NCBI RefSeq assembly: GCF_009601165.1
Contig: NZ_WIRE01000001.1
Coordinates: forward strand, 2,294,001-2,358,000
Length of the DNA stretch: 64,000 bases
Source of the DNA: Alcanivorax sediminis
GTDB lineage: Bacteria; Pseudomonadota; Gammaproteobacteria; Pseudomonadales; Alcanivoracaceae
Direction of reading: 5' to 3'
Shown: one piece after another, positions 18,801 through 26,004 of the stretch
Layout: every line of letters starts with the position of its first letter
How positions within the stretch are numbered: position 1 is the stretch's first letter
Program-made: the position numbers and the translations under genes
Notes under the pieces: model-generated
The model's input: the letters and a program-made list of their open reading frames with translations, nothing else
The model's database searches: none
What the model was told of the DNA's origin: nothing

Positions 18801-20409
18801 TGAAGTGCAGATTGCCAACAGCACCTTTGTGAACAGCGTGGCGCCGAAAGGTTCGGCACTGGATTTCAGTGGCCTGGCGGTGAATGCCAATATCATGAAC
18901 TCTACTTTCATGAACAATACCGGTGGCCTGGGTATTGACCTTGGTGACGCTGCCACGGAAACCCGGATGGGCAACAGCGCCTATTTCGACAGTGGTGACA
19001 GCTGCAGCACCGGCACCACCATCCTCCATGAAAGTGAGTACAACGCCTATTCCGGAACAGCCTGTGTGGCGGACACCGCCAGCACTACCGATCAGGCGTC
19101 TACCGGCTCTTCGTCCTTGACTGCGATGGTGACCCCTGCTGCCCCGAACGGCGAGGGCACCCGTGATGACTATGTGCCTCCCTATCTGGGCATCGTCAAC
19201 GGTGAATTCGATACCGTGCTGCTGAACAAGGGTAATGATGTTGCCTCACTGGTCAGCGGTACAGGCTCACCGCTGGCATGCCGCGCCACTGATTTGCGCG
19301 GCATTGATCGTACCTCCGGGGGCATCTGTGATGTTGGGGCGTTCGAATACCAGCAGATCACCGCCGAAGACGATGAGGGCAGCAACCAGAATACCCCCGC
19401 CCGCCAGGTGCCGGTGGATATTCTGGATAATGATCTGCCCAGCGATGGCGCCGAGTTTGTCTTACTTGATGGTGGTGACCCGCCCGAGTTCGCGACGAAT
19501 ATCTATACATTCTGGCATGCCGAGCCGCAGGGGCTGGACCCGGAAGAGTATCTGAGCACCACAGACGAATATGTGCAGGATGCCACGGACAAGACTCTGT
19601 TTACGCTGGATATGGGGCCGACCCCTTCAGACCCTTCCATGAATGGCGCAACCATCCGGTTTGTGTGGCTCTACTACAACGAAGATCGCGCCGGTTATGA
19701 CCTCAACTGTGGCGATCCCATTCCGCAAAATATTATTGATGCCAACCCGAGCCTGTTTGAAGACGGGGATGTGGCCGATGAGTGCGTGGTGCTCTTTACT
19801 CCGCCGTCTAATGAAGAGTTTGACACTCGCATGTGTAACAGCGACAGCGAGAACCCGGTAACCGTAGCGTTCAATTACACTTTTGAGGACAGTGCAGGTC
19901 AGGTTTCGAATGAAGCCACTGCGGTGATGACCCTGAAGGACAAGGCGCCAGTGTTGCAAGGTGCGTCTGTTGTCAATCAGCCAGGTAAACGCATCGAGTT
20001 CGATATCAAGATCGAAGACCCGGACAACCCGGATGCGGTGATCGACTGGACACGTTACAACATCACCCTTGCCACCAAGCCGTCATTTGCCAAGCGCGAT
20101 GAAGATGGCCAAACAGAGGGCACAGGCCTGATTATCATCGATCGCTATGATGAGGACTCCATCCCGCACAGCGATCCTGCAGATGCCAACCGCCCTGCGA
20201 AAGTCATCTATACCCCGGACAGTAATTACAATACGTTCAAGGATGTCTTTACGCTGAAAGTGCAGGACATGAACTGTGGGCCCACGTCCCAGCAGGCAAG
20301 ATTCACCATCAGCTACAACAACAAGGAAACCTCAGCCGGCTCCGGCAGTATGGGCTGGATGTTGCTGGGTGGCGTACTGCTGCTGTTACGCCGTCGTTTT
20401 ACGGCGTAA
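15892..20409 (+). CDS. double CSLREA exoprotein with internal and terminal GlyGly-CTERM-like sorting signals
   Basis: A 1505-residue exported protein behind an AGGAGA ribosome site. Residues 1-23 are a signal peptide. A first CSLREA box is at C70 (CSVREA), followed by right-handed beta-helix-like repeats and a cadherin-type segment near 590-680. Residues 695-715 (DSIGSFGGIM, then a hydrophobic stretch and RRFARA) look like a GlyGly-CTERM sorting tail. Directly after it comes a second signal-peptide-like segment ending AMA (738), a second CSLREA box at C759 (CTLREA), a second helix region, further Ig/cadherin-like modules and a terminal hydrophobic-plus-RRR tail. It therefore reads as two tandem surface proteins fused in frame. 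A separate second start at ATG 18001 or 18028 is possible but lacks a good ribosome site. Confidence 0.85.
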   Translation: MRHLGLWQCLAGCTLIFAATSHATVYEINSTTDPVVTVVAVDNIDESPNPQVWDKDTKWQATTSVADGLCSVREAVYASNYRISVDGCAAGTGSDTIKLKANTNYLLSQGSLPIGIGEKVVVTSEEVPDTDTPDPNDTKTEYTVTFEPLSNQIAINIQLDAFEDAEDKVRPVISAGNQSRVFTIHDGGAMSLANLELRDGDATVPVLTDPEIAEKEVDNNGGLIRAAGTVIINRNVVLAGGAAGNGGALYMTEGSGTSFSNGGRFEDNVATGFGSVIATSDTFDGNIIGYDFYMANNTAGGGVDAGVIYMDGGVAPQAAVMDNSVNPPVVVTPAVAGVGIGMELGNGTITGNTGGVINVVSENHTAVLVNMTIAFNEGVALTLAESGFADPADAETRDHILHTAIVGNDGGACAGAVLDGTAVNADAAARLLFTITDDANCPTPEEQTEGVPVTVNPNGAQEDVFLGEGRVECAIGIKGAGACLPMTAEEIGGPYPGFLPNPHPAAVVADPLASPGFASLFDRGNPENSSVDTCEGTDNRGNARGGPGGRCDVGSIEFLRARAEPEEINMISGKSVLGDVVANDLNDTVIDCNLLNDIVDVDNSCAGDQACIDQGILDRCLTIIEYPELGTAVPVIDANGYPRIRYTPSSNFHGVDQIRYKVDKDAFDGGADLGQDQDEIANFFAEPASGLTEKDSIGSFGGIMTLMLVFAGMLRRFARAARILLPAAALLTAGQAMAVEITVNSLEDRIPSIPNDGKCTLREALLNAGAAASPDCAYGGNSTDTILLPAGEIQLAGTLIIEGGGVEIVGKGALDDATDDEETLTTIRGNGSSRLFEVQPPNPNLGHPSVRFQYLTLEDGNVSGNGTDGTGSGAVIITGGSVIFDRVRILNNYAEANGGVVFMRANAGEEKLLTFNRSFVSGNTAGISGGVMSSTAQYKETFKVAIIDSTFDGNSAAVEGGVLDANIRAGEVQIANSTFVNSVAPKGSALDFSGLAVNANIMNSTFMNNTGGLGIDLGDAATETRMGNSAYFDSGDSCSTGTTILHESEYNAYSGTACVADTASTTDQASTGSSSLTAMVTPAAPNGEGTRDDYVPPYLGIVNGEFDTVLLNKGNDVASLVSGTGSPLACRATDLRGIDRTSGGICDVGAFEYQQITAEDDEGSNQNTPARQVPVDILDNDLPSDGAEFVLLDGGDPPEFATNIYTFWHAEPQGLDPEEYLSTTDEYVQDATDKTLFTLDMGPTPSDPSMNGATIRFVWLYYNEDRAGYDLNCGDPIPQNIIDANPSLFEDGDVADECVVLFTPPSNEEFDTRMCNSDSENPVTVAFNYTFEDSAGQVSNEATAVMTLKDKAPVLQGASVVNQPGKRIEFDIKIEDPDNPDAVIDWTRYNITLATKPSFAKRDEDGQTEGTGLIIIDRYDEDSIPHSDPADANRPAKVIYTPDSNYNTFKDVFTLKVQDMNCGPTSQQARFTISYNNKETSAGSGSMGWMLLGGVLLLLRRRFTA

Positions 20410-20670
20410 CAGGGTACGCTTGACCAACTCCCAGACCAGGGCGCCGGTCACCATGCTGATCAGCAATAGCAGCAATTTGGGAATGTCCACCAGTGTCCAG
20501 AAAAGGATGTCGATGCTGGTGGGTTCCAGGTTCTGAGCCACAATGATGATCAGAAGTACCAGCCCGAGAAGCTGAATGGCGCCGACCGGGTGGGTAATCA
20601 GCCACTGGCCAGACTTTTTACCGCTGCGGGCCACGATGGACGATTTCTTCACGCTTGATTCCTGTTCCAT
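20386..20670 (-). CDS. LapA-like (DUF1049) inner-membrane protein
   Basis: A 94-residue membrane protein with two hydrophobic helices (about 30-46 and 60-82). Between them is the DUF1049/LapA signature QNLEPTSIDILFWTLVDIP, and the end is basic (KRTLLRRK). The family includes E. coli LapA, which with LapB tunes lipopolysaccharide synthesis; no lapB is adjacent here, so a specific role is not implied. Its 3' end overlaps the convergent exoprotein gene by 24 bases. Confidence 0.75.
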   Translation of the reverse strand: MEQESSVKKSSIVARSGKKSGQWLITHPVGAIQLLGLVLLIIIVAQNLEPTSIDILFWTLVDIPKLLLLLISMVTGALVWELVKRTLLRRKTTA

Positions 20671-20783
20671 GATGTTGTCTCCCTGAGATTCAATCTGTTT
20701 TTCTTCTTGTTCTCACCTTAGTCTAACTCGTCGTCACTCTGCCACCGCTCTATACTGTACGCACGTATGAGATGGAGGTGTGA

Positions 20784-22181
20784 ATGGACATCAGTTCCGG
20801 TTGGGATCTTGTGGTGATTGGTAGTGGCCCGGCAGGGGAGGCGGCGGCCATGCAGGCTGCCAAGAAAGATCTGCGAGTGGCCATCGTTGAAGACCAGAAG
20901 GCCATGGGTGGTAACTGTACCCACTGGGGCACCATTCCCTCGAAGGCTCTACGGCATCAGGTGCGTCAGGTGATTCGTACGCAGCGAAATCCCTTGTTGC
21001 GTGGCATTATCAACCCCCGTGACGTGCGCTGGCAGGATCTGATTGCCCGAACCCGCGAAGTGATTGATTCCCAGGTTCGGGTGCGCACCGATTTCTATAT
21101 CCGTAATCGCGTCACGATCTTTGCCGGGCGAGGTCGTATCGCCAACCCTCATGAAGTTCAGGTGGATGACACGGAAGGCCGTACCCATCTGTTGGAAACG
21201 AAAAATATCCTGATCGCCACCGGGTCTCGCCCCTATCATCCGGCGGATGTGGATTTCGATCATCCCCGGGTGTATGACTCGGACACCATCCTGACCATGA
21301 ATCACACCCCCCGGCACATCATTATTTATGGTGCCGGTGTCATCGGCTCTGAGTACGCCTGCATTTTCACCGGGCTGGGCATTCGTGTGGATCTGGTCAA
21401 TTCCCGGGATCACTTGCTGGATTTTCTGGACACGGAGATTTCTGACGCACTCAGTTATCACCTTCGTGACCAGGGCTGCACTATCCGCCAGGGTGAAGAG
21501 TATACGCGGGTAGATGCCGATGAAGATGGGGTGACCCTGGAGCTGAAATCAGGAAAGAAGCTGCGTGCTGATGCCTTGCTGTGGTGCAACGGTCGCTCGG
21601 GTAATACCGGTAATATGGGGCTGGAAATGGTTGGCCTGGAACCGAACAATCGTGGCCAGCTCACGATAAATGAGCGTTACCAGACAGACGTTGAAAACAT
21701 CTACGCGGTGGGCGATGTGGTGGGCTGGCCATCACTGGCCAGTGCCTCTTATGATCAGGGGCGTTTCTGTGCCGCCGCAATCGCTGGTGACGAAATCAAG
21801 CAGGTCAAGGATGTGCCCACCGGCATTTACACTATTCCCGGCATCAGCTCCGTGGGGCAAACCGAGCAGGAGTTGACTGAAGCAAAAATTCCTTACGAAG
21901 TGGGGCAGGCTTTTTTCCGCAACCTGGCCCGGGCCCAGATTACCGGTGAGCGGGTAGGGATGTTGAAAATCCTGTTCCACCGCGAAACCCTGGCCATCCT
22001 GGGTATCCACTGTTTCGGTTATCAGGCCATGGAGATTGTCCACGTCGGCCAGGCCATCATGCGTCAGCCCGGCGAACAAAACACTCTGGAATATTTTATC
22101 GACACGACCTTTAACTACCCAACCATGGCGGAAGCGTATCGGGTGGCGGCGATTAATGGCATCAACAGAATCAGAAGATAA
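20784..22181 (+). CDS. sthA: soluble pyridine nucleotide transhydrogenase
   Basis: FAD-dependent enzyme that moves reducing equivalents between NADPH and NAD, usually draining excess NADPH. 465 residues (E. coli 466). The FAD-binding GSGPAG is at 13-18. In place of the redox disulfide of lipoamide dehydrogenases it has [12 protein letters not shown], with a single cysteine, which is diagnostic of SthA. The NAD-binding loop is [10 protein letters not shown], the second FAD contact is YAVGDVVG, and a C-terminal interface domain follows. The stop codon lies at the very edge of the first 160-bp MITE-like element. Confidence 0.95.
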   Translation: MDISSGWDLVVIGSGPAGEAAAMQAAKKDLRVAIVEDQKAMGGNCTHWGTIPSKALRHQVRQVIRTQRNPLLRGIINPRDVRWQDLIARTREVIDSQVRVRTDFYIRNRVTIFAGRGRIANPHEVQVDDTEGRTHLLETKNILIATGSRPYHPADVDFDHPRVYDSDTILTMNHTPRHIIIYGAGVIGSEYACIFTGLGIRVDLVNSRDHLLDFLDTEISDALSYHLRDQGCTIRQGEEYTRVDADEDGVTLELKSGKKLRADALLWCNGRSGNTGNMGLEMVGLEPNNRGQLTINERYQTDVENIYAVGDVVGWPSLASASYDQGRFCAAAIAGDEIKQVKDVPTGIYTIPGISSVGQTEQELTEAKIPYEVGQAFFRNLARAQITGERVGMLKILFHRETLAILGIHCFGYQAMEIVHVGQAIMRQPGEQNTLEYFIDTTFNYPTMAEAYRVAAINGINRIRR

Positions 22182-22340
22182 TGAATAGTTAATAATGAAT
22201 AATTAATAGCTGCGCGAGCAGCACTTGTCTTCATGCCAGGCAATGAGGCCGCGCCCAAACTCTGGGCGCGGCCTCATGCGTTTCAAAACACAAAGAAACG
22301 TCTCGCGACGTTATTAATTATTCATTATTAACTATTAATT
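22180..22340. mobile_element. MITE-like element, copy 1
   Basis: A 161-base AT-edged element. The left end AATGAATAGTTAATAATGAA continues to CGCGAG, and the right end is its near-exact inverted complement, giving about 38 bases of terminal inverted repeat. In the middle is a GC-rich hairpin with arms ATGAGGCCGCGCCCA and TGGGCGCGGCCTCAT. A second copy with the same ends and hairpin is at 42760-42921. There is no coding capacity, so any movement would need a transposase elsewhere. TA flanks both ends here, compatible with a TA target duplication. It sits between the convergent sthA and smrA genes and contributes their 3' flanks. Confidence 0.85.
22242..22276. terminator. GC hairpin inside MITE-like copy 1
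   Basis: A 15-pair perfect stem (ATGAGGCCGCGCCCA / TGGGCGCGGCCTCAT) with a five-base loop. It lacks a T-run, but lying between two convergent genes it could end transcription from both sides or stabilise their 3' ends. Confidence 0.4.
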
Positions 22341-22968
22341 AGCGGTTATTCTTGCCCGCCTCCATAAAAAACTCCCGATTACGCTGCCTGGCCTGGCTGT
22401 TCTTGCGGATCAACACGAAGGTGGCGCCGGTGCCGCCACGGTTGGCGGGGGCAGTGTGATAGGCGAGGACCAGCTGGCTTTCGTGCAGCCAGTGCATCAC
22501 GTAGCTTTTAAGAAAGCCGGGGCGCTCACTGTGCAGGCCCTTGCCGTGGCTGATGAGGACAGCACGAAGGCTGTTTTCGTGGGCGCGAGTAAGGAACTGG
22601 TGGACCTGGTTGCGCGCATCCATGAGCCGAACCCGGTGCAGGTCCAGGCTGTCCTGTGCCTCGTATTTGCCCAGTCTCAGTTTGCGATATACGCCTTCCT
22701 GAACACCGTTTTTCTTAACGCCTATGATGTCCAGTGGGCCGATAGGCTCTACCTGTTCCGGCACAGTGAGAGGATTATTGTCGCGCCTGTCGTCGACCGC
22801 GGCGGCACGGCGTAACTGCTCGCGAATACTGTCTTTTCGCTGTGGTTTGCCAGGATCGGCTCTGCCGTCCGGTTTGATGGGCGTCACATCCGCCATTTCC
22901 AGACGGAATAGATCGTCGTCATTACTGGGCACGGAACTGCTCCACAGATCGGAAACTTCATATTGCAT
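22339..22968 (-). CDS. smrA: Smr-domain DNA endonuclease SmrA-like
   Basis: A 209-residue protein with a basic, charged N-terminal half and a C-terminal Smr domain (about 118-200) as in MutS2 and SmrA/YdaL. The visible motifs are LDLHRVRL, SHGKGLHSE and the glycine-rich GGTGATFVL. Smr domains nick branched or double-stranded DNA in vitro, and roles in repair or RNA handling are proposed. ATG 22968 is the best family-consistent start, though no strong ribosome site is visible. The stop codon touches the right end of the MITE-like copy 1. Confidence 0.82.
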   Translation of the reverse strand: MQYEVSDLWSSSVPSNDDDLFRLEMADVTPIKPDGRADPGKPQRKDSIREQLRRAAAVDDRRDNNPLTVPEQVEPIGPLDIIGVKKNGVQEGVYRKLRLGKYEAQDSLDLHRVRLMDARNQVHQFLTRAHENSLRAVLISHGKGLHSERPGFLKSYVMHWLHESQLVLAYHTAPANRGGTGATFVLIRKNSQARQRNREFFMEAGKNNR

Positions 22969-23023
22969 GGTACACAAAGCGGGAGGAAACTGGCACAAGG
23001 ACCGGCTTGAAAGAGGACTCGTT

Positions 23024-23347
23024 ATGGAACGTCGTCGTTTTCGAAGGCCCCGGTTACGCCTGAACGTTAAGGCCAGTATCGGCAGCCAGCCTATTGGTCA
23101 TGTACTAAACCTTACCGATGAAGGTGTTTGTCTCACCGGTAGAGGGGTTCCTCCCAGTCAGGTGCAGCCCTTGCGGCTGGACTTACCCATACCCTTGTAC
23201 GGACAGCGTGAAGTGGCGGTGATGGCAACGCCTTGTTGGCATGACTACCTGCCCAACGGCCACTGGCGTGGAGGGTTCCACTTGCAGGTGGATGACAATG
23301 CGGTCTCCATTCTGACAACCCTGGCAGGGCGTTACGGAGACGTTTAA
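23024..23347 (+). CDS. PilZ-domain protein
   Basis: A 107-residue single-domain protein starting MERRRFRRPRL behind GAGG. The N-terminal RRRFRR and the NLTDEG box (about residues 28-33) match the two c-di-GMP contact motifs of PilZ domains (RxxxR and D/NxSxxG, here T for S). It ends with the usual hydrophobic helix. It is probably a stand-alone c-di-GMP receptor; the output partner is unknown. No GGDEF or EAL gene is in the window. Confidence 0.75.
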   Translation: MERRRFRRPRLRLNVKASIGSQPIGHVLNLTDEGVCLTGRGVPPSQVQPLRLDLPIPLYGQREVAVMATPCWHDYLPNGHWRGGFHLQVDDNAVSILTTLAGRYGDV

Positions 23348-23373
23348 CGCGGCGAAAAGCGAAAAGGGAAGAA

Positions 23374-23403
23374 CTGAAAGCCTGACTGGATGCAGGCTTT
23401 CAG
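23374..23403 (+). terminator. hairpin after the PilZ gene
   Basis: CTGAAAGCCTG and CAGGCTTTCAG form a perfect 11-pair stem 27 bases after the PilZ stop codon. There is no T-run, so it is either a weak terminator or an mRNA-end stabiliser. Confidence 0.45.
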
Positions 23404-23438
23404 CGTTGCAGAGAGATCGGTTTAACGCCGTTCAGGGG

Positions 23439-23597
23439 TCAGGAATAACGTGAGTCACGGTGTTCCCGTTTCTCGTTATTCTCCTCACCGTGATGTCGCT
23501 GCCGTTTCGCGTCGCGTTTGCGACGTTCACGATCCGCACGTTTATGTTCTTCTTCCCATTCTGCTGGTTCATAGTCATCAAATTGTCGACGACCCAT
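23439..23597 (-). CDS. small charged hypothetical protein
   Basis: A 52-residue open frame (MGRRQFDDYEPAEWEEE at the start) extremely rich in R, K, E, D and H, with no membrane segment. Composition and the conserved-looking acidic then basic halves suggest a real small protein, but the ribosome site is weak and I cannot name a family. It lies in the gap between the PilZ gene and the tandem GST gene. Confidence 0.35.
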   Translation of the reverse strand: MGRRQFDDYEPAEWEEEHKRADRERRKRDAKRQRHHGEENNEKREHRDSRYS

Positions 23598-23760
23598 GGT
23601 GCTGCTCACTTTCCGCTGTTGATAGAAGGGACGCAGCTCTTGATCCGTAGCATGACAGATTTGCTGGCGTCTGAAGCGATATATAGCACTAAACCGGAGG
23701 CGGGAGAAGTGTCCGTAGTGGCATTTGTTGCCGCTACGGACGATGGAACGGATGAACGGA

Positions 23761-24519
23761 TTATCGGGCGTAGGTCTGTTCCAGGTAATCGAGAATAGCG
23801 GCGGACTCAAACATTTCCTTACCGGTGTTCGGGTCAATGAGATAGGGCACCGCAATGTTGCCCGCACGGTCCATCAGATCCACACGATTACGCTGGCTGG
23901 GGGTGTAGTCCGGCACCAACTGCTTGCGCAGGGGGGGCAACAGCCAGTCATGCAGCTGGTCTCGACCCGACTGGCGCAGCAGGTAGGGGATCTGCAGTTC
24001 GGTGAGCCGCTCACGAACCAGTCGCGCGAAGGGGCTGGCTTCGAAGGAGTAAAGCTCCAACGGTTTCTCCGGTATGGCAGAGGCGTCACTGTAGATGCCG
24101 CGACGGGCGCGGGGCAGCGAGGCGGTTACGGACGCAGCGGTACGGATGCTGCGGATCAGCCAGCGTTTTGGGGCAGGGCGACCGCCGTATTCCTGATACA
24201 AGTATTCGATGATGTCTGCTGATTCGTAGAGGGCGGCGCCGGTGTTCGGGTCCATCAGGTAGGGAAACTGCTGTTTGCCCCCCAGCCGTTCGACCAGCGG
24301 TCGATAACGGTCACCGTCCTTGGGGCAGGGAAAAATCAGTGCGTCCAGGTCCAGATCGGTGAGCGCCTCACGAACCAGACGACAGAATGGGCAGCCCTCC
24401 ATGTCGTAAAGTTCCAGCGGCTCGGCGGGTTCGCGCACATGCCCCCTGGTGCTGATTCCGCGCCCTTGCTGAAGCACAGACGATGCCAGTGACTGCAAAA
24501 CGTTCAGAGTATGTGACAT
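23761..24519 (-). CDS. tandem glutathione S-transferase N-terminal domain protein
   Basis: A 252-residue protein with two thioredoxin-fold GST-N domains in tandem and no GST-C domain. AAGGAG seven bases before ATG 24519 fixes the start. The first domain (about 34-115) has the glutaredoxin-like C43-P-F-C46 motif. The second (about 165-250) has ASPFARL at the same place and so lacks both cysteines. Each ends with the same substrate loop and helix (PYLMDPNTG...ESADIIEYL; PYLIDPNTG...ESAAILDYL). Glutathione binding is likely; a disulfide reaction is plausible only for the first domain. Confidence 0.85.
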   Translation of the reverse strand: MSHTLNVLQSLASSVLQQGRGISTRGHVREPAEPLELYDMEGCPFCRLVREALTDLDLDALIFPCPKDGDRYRPLVERLGGKQQFPYLMDPNTGAALYESADIIEYLYQEYGGRPAPKRWLIRSIRTAASVTASLPRARRGIYSDASAIPEKPLELYSFEASPFARLVRERLTELQIPYLLRQSGRDQLHDWLLPPLRKQLVPDYTPSQRNRVDLMDRAGNIAVPYLIDPNTGKEMFESAAILDYLEQTYAR

Positions 24520-24765
24520 CAACGTTCTCCTTGATTGAATGCCAGCACCATAGCAGTTCGAAACGACGGTGCAATGGCTGCACAGACCCAGCAAAAGTGT
24601 TTGCCCTTTCCGCTCACCCCCCCTGTTAACTCATGTCATTGAGTGAACGGGCGTCAGGAGGCACTCTTACCGTCTTTCCATCGTGGGCAGAACGCCAGTT
24701 ATTGCGCTGCCCTCCATAACCCGTCAGCAAACGCTGACATCTGCCTGAGGCAAGAGGAAGGTTCC

Positions 24766-25977
24766 ATGACCGAAGCCTATATTTACGACGCGATTCGTAC
24801 GCCCCGAGGCCGGGGCAAGAAGGACGGCTCGCTGCATACCGTGAAGCCGATTTCCCTGGTAGTTGGCCTGATTAATGAAATCAAGGCCCGCTTCCCGAAC
24901 ATGGACCCGGCGATGATTGATGACATCGTCATGGGCATTGTTTCTCCCCTTGGAGATCAGGGCGGCGTACTGCCCAAAATTGCTGCGTTGGCAGCGGGCC
25001 TGCCGGAAACGGTTTCCGGTCTTCAGATCAACCGCTTCTGTGCGTCAGGCCTGGAAGCGGTGAACCTGGGGGCCATGAAAGTGCGCTCCGGCTTCGAAGA
25101 TCTGGTACTGGCGGGTGGTGTAGAAGTCATGAGCCGCGTACCGATGGGCTCTGATGGCACCCCCTGGGCGCTGGATCCGGAAACCAACTTTGATACCGGC
25201 TTTATCCCGCAGGGTATTGGTGCTGATCTGATCGCCACCATCGAAGGGTTCTCCCGTCGTGATGTGGATGAGTACGCGGCCAACTCTCAGGCCCGCGCAG
25301 CCAATGCGTGGGAAAAAGGCTATTTCAGCAAGTCTGTTGTCCCGGTCAAAGACATGAATGGCCTGGTGGTGCTGGACCGTGATGAGCACGTCCGTGCAGG
25401 CACCACTGCCGACTCGCTGGGCAACCTGAATCCCTCCTTCGCCATGATGGGCGAAATGGGCGGTTTCGACGCTGTTGCCCTGCAGAAGTACCACTGGCTG
25501 GAAGAGATCAACCACGTTCATACCCCGGGTAATTCCTCCGGCATCGTGGACGGCGCCACCCTGCTGCTGATGGGCTCCAAGGAAGCCGGTGACAAGATCG
25601 GTGCCAAGCCCCGTGGCCGTGTGGTTGCTACCGCCGTGAGCGGTGCCGATCCGACCATCATGTTGACCGGCCCGGCGCCTGCTGCCCGCAAGGCTCTGGC
25701 CAAGGCCGGTATGACTGCCGACCAGATCGACCTGTGGGAAATCAACGAAGCTTTTGCCTCTGTGGCCATGCGTTTCATGAAGGACATGGAAATCAGCTAT
25801 GACATCACCAATGTGAATGGTGGTGCTATCGCTATGGGTCACCCGCTGGGTGCCACCGGTGCCATGATCGTCGGCACCGTGCTCGACGAGCTGGAGCGTC
25901 GAGACCAGAAATTTGGCCTCTGTACCCTGTGTGTGGGTGCAGGTATGGGTATCGCCACCATTGTTGAGCGCCTGTAA
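24766..25977 (+). CDS. acetyl-CoA acyltransferase (thiolase) of fatty acid oxidation
   Basis: Thiolase that cleaves 3-ketoacyl-CoA to acetyl-CoA and a shortened acyl-CoA. ATG 24766 behind AAGAGGAAGG gives 403 residues. The nucleophile C92 is in [11 protein letters not shown], the catalytic H359 in [10 protein letters not shown] and the second cysteine C389 in LCVGAGMG. It is immediately followed, 27 bases on, by the hydratase/dehydrogenase gene, so the pair forms a complete beta-oxidation unit of the FadI/FadJ type (separate alpha and beta subunits). Exact chain-length preference cannot be read. Confidence 0.92.
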   Translation: MTEAYIYDAIRTPRGRGKKDGSLHTVKPISLVVGLINEIKARFPNMDPAMIDDIVMGIVSPLGDQGGVLPKIAALAAGLPETVSGLQINRFCASGLEAVNLGAMKVRSGFEDLVLAGGVEVMSRVPMGSDGTPWALDPETNFDTGFIPQGIGADLIATIEGFSRRDVDEYAANSQARAANAWEKGYFSKSVVPVKDMNGLVVLDRDEHVRAGTTADSLGNLNPSFAMMGEMGGFDAVALQKYHWLEEINHVHTPGNSSGIVDGATLLLMGSKEAGDKIGAKPRGRVVATAVSGADPTIMLTGPAPAARKALAKAGMTADQIDLWEINEAFASVAMRFMKDMEISYDITNVNGGAIAMGHPLGATGAMIVGTVLDELERRDQKFGLCTLCVGAGMGIATIVERL

Positions 25978-26004
25978 GCGGCCACCGGAATTGGAGATAT
26001 TGAA

